A stretch of DNA of 43,810 nt, from contig JAFAAX010000079.1 in NCBI GenBank assembly GCA_023426345.1, forward strand, positions 1 through 43,810. The letters are read 5' to 3'. Below the pieces are notes generated by a model. The model worked only from the letters and a program-made list of their open reading frames with translations, was not told the DNA's origin and did no database searches. Origin of the DNA: Actinomycetes bacterium. Lineage in GTDB: Bacteria; Actinomycetota; Actinomycetes; Actinomycetales; Actinomycetaceae. Positions 43,631 to 43,810 of this stretch are shown piece after piece; positions within the stretch are counted from its first letter, which is position 1, and every line of letters starts with the position of its first letter. A program made the translations under genes and the position numbers.

Positions 43631-43810
43631 GCCCGGTGTCTCCCTGCGGGGGAGGTCGGCGTCAGGGCGCTCCACGTCTGCTTCCACACGGTCGGGGACA
43701 GGATCGAGCCGTTGAGCGGCCCTCCGCCGCCACGGGGGGCGCCCTCGTCGGCGGGTGCGGCGGGGGCGGGAGGCGCGGGGACCGTGGCGGGCGCTGCGGG
43801 AGCATTGACG
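43627..43810 (-). CDS. fliO: Probable FliO, C-terminal part
   Basis: These are the last 60 or so codons of a gene that enters from the right edge, with its TGA overlapping the fliP start as ATGA. The visible peptide is a Pro/Ala-rich stretch followed by PLNGSILSPTVWKQTWSALT and a short tail. Its position directly before fliP and the low-complexity tail followed by an LSPxxW-like segment fit an actinobacterial FliO. The membrane segment that would prove it is outside the window. Confidence 0.6.
   Translation of the reverse strand, partial: VNAPAAPATVPAPPAPAAPADEGAPRGGGGPLNGSILSPTVWKQTWSALTPTSPAGRHRA

Overview
The window comes from a high-GC, flagellated actinobacterium. The evidence is the actinobacterial-type rpoB and rpoC, the frequent GTG and TTG starts, the GTGA/ATGA stop-start overlaps, and a complete chemotaxis set joined to a flagellar export operon. 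I cannot name the genus from sequence alone. The families seen would fit an Actinomycetaceae- or Cellulomonadaceae-like lineage.

Left edge (1-2.3 kb): the tail of an XRE-type regulator, a strong hairpin, a 39-residue membrane protein gene with a good ribosome binding site, an array of 22-bp repeats, and nhaA, a Na+/H+ antiporter gene whose last codons lie in a perfect 68-bp direct repeat.

2.3-21.4 kb, minus strand: one surface-polysaccharide locus of 14 genes. In transcription order it encodes a CDP-alcohol phosphotransferase-family membrane enzyme, a GT4, a probable glycosyltransferase of the DUF6492 type, a DUF1972-type GT4, a GT2, an FrhB-like iron-sulfur flavoprotein, a polysaccharide pyruvyl transferase, a Wzx-like flippase, a lipoprotein, a 1565-residue Tat-exported propeller/LamG/PKD protein, a Wzy-like polymerase, a Wzz-kinase fusion and two tandem paralogous GT2 enzymes. 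Together they look able to build, pyruvylate, flip, polymerise and length-control a polymer and to secrete a large matrix protein with it. No polyprenyl-phosphate priming glycosyltransferase is visible.

21.6-29.5 kb, minus strand: rpoB-rpoC, with a readable promoter in front of rpoB and a very large hairpin after rpoC.

29.5-43.8 kb, minus strand: a flagellar and chemotaxis operon in the order fliO (partial), fliP, fliQ, fliR, flhB, flhA, csrA, a 390-bp leader, cheA, cheW, mcp, cheB, cheR, cheY, a cheX-like gene, a second cheY and a second cheX-like gene. Most junctions overlap by 1-4 bases.

The most notable non-coding features are: (i) a family of tandem 22-bp repeats at three intergenic loci (before nhaA, between the chemotaxis operon and rpoB, and between csrA and cheA); (ii) a hairpin-plus-Shine-Dalgarno pair of GGA motifs in the cheA leader that resembles a CsrA target, directly downstream of csrA; (iii) an 80-bp G-run tract beside it; and (iv) an over-represented 10-mer, GACGAGGGCG, that like the 22-bp repeats is absent from the polysaccharide locus. 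That absence suggests the locus was acquired separately.
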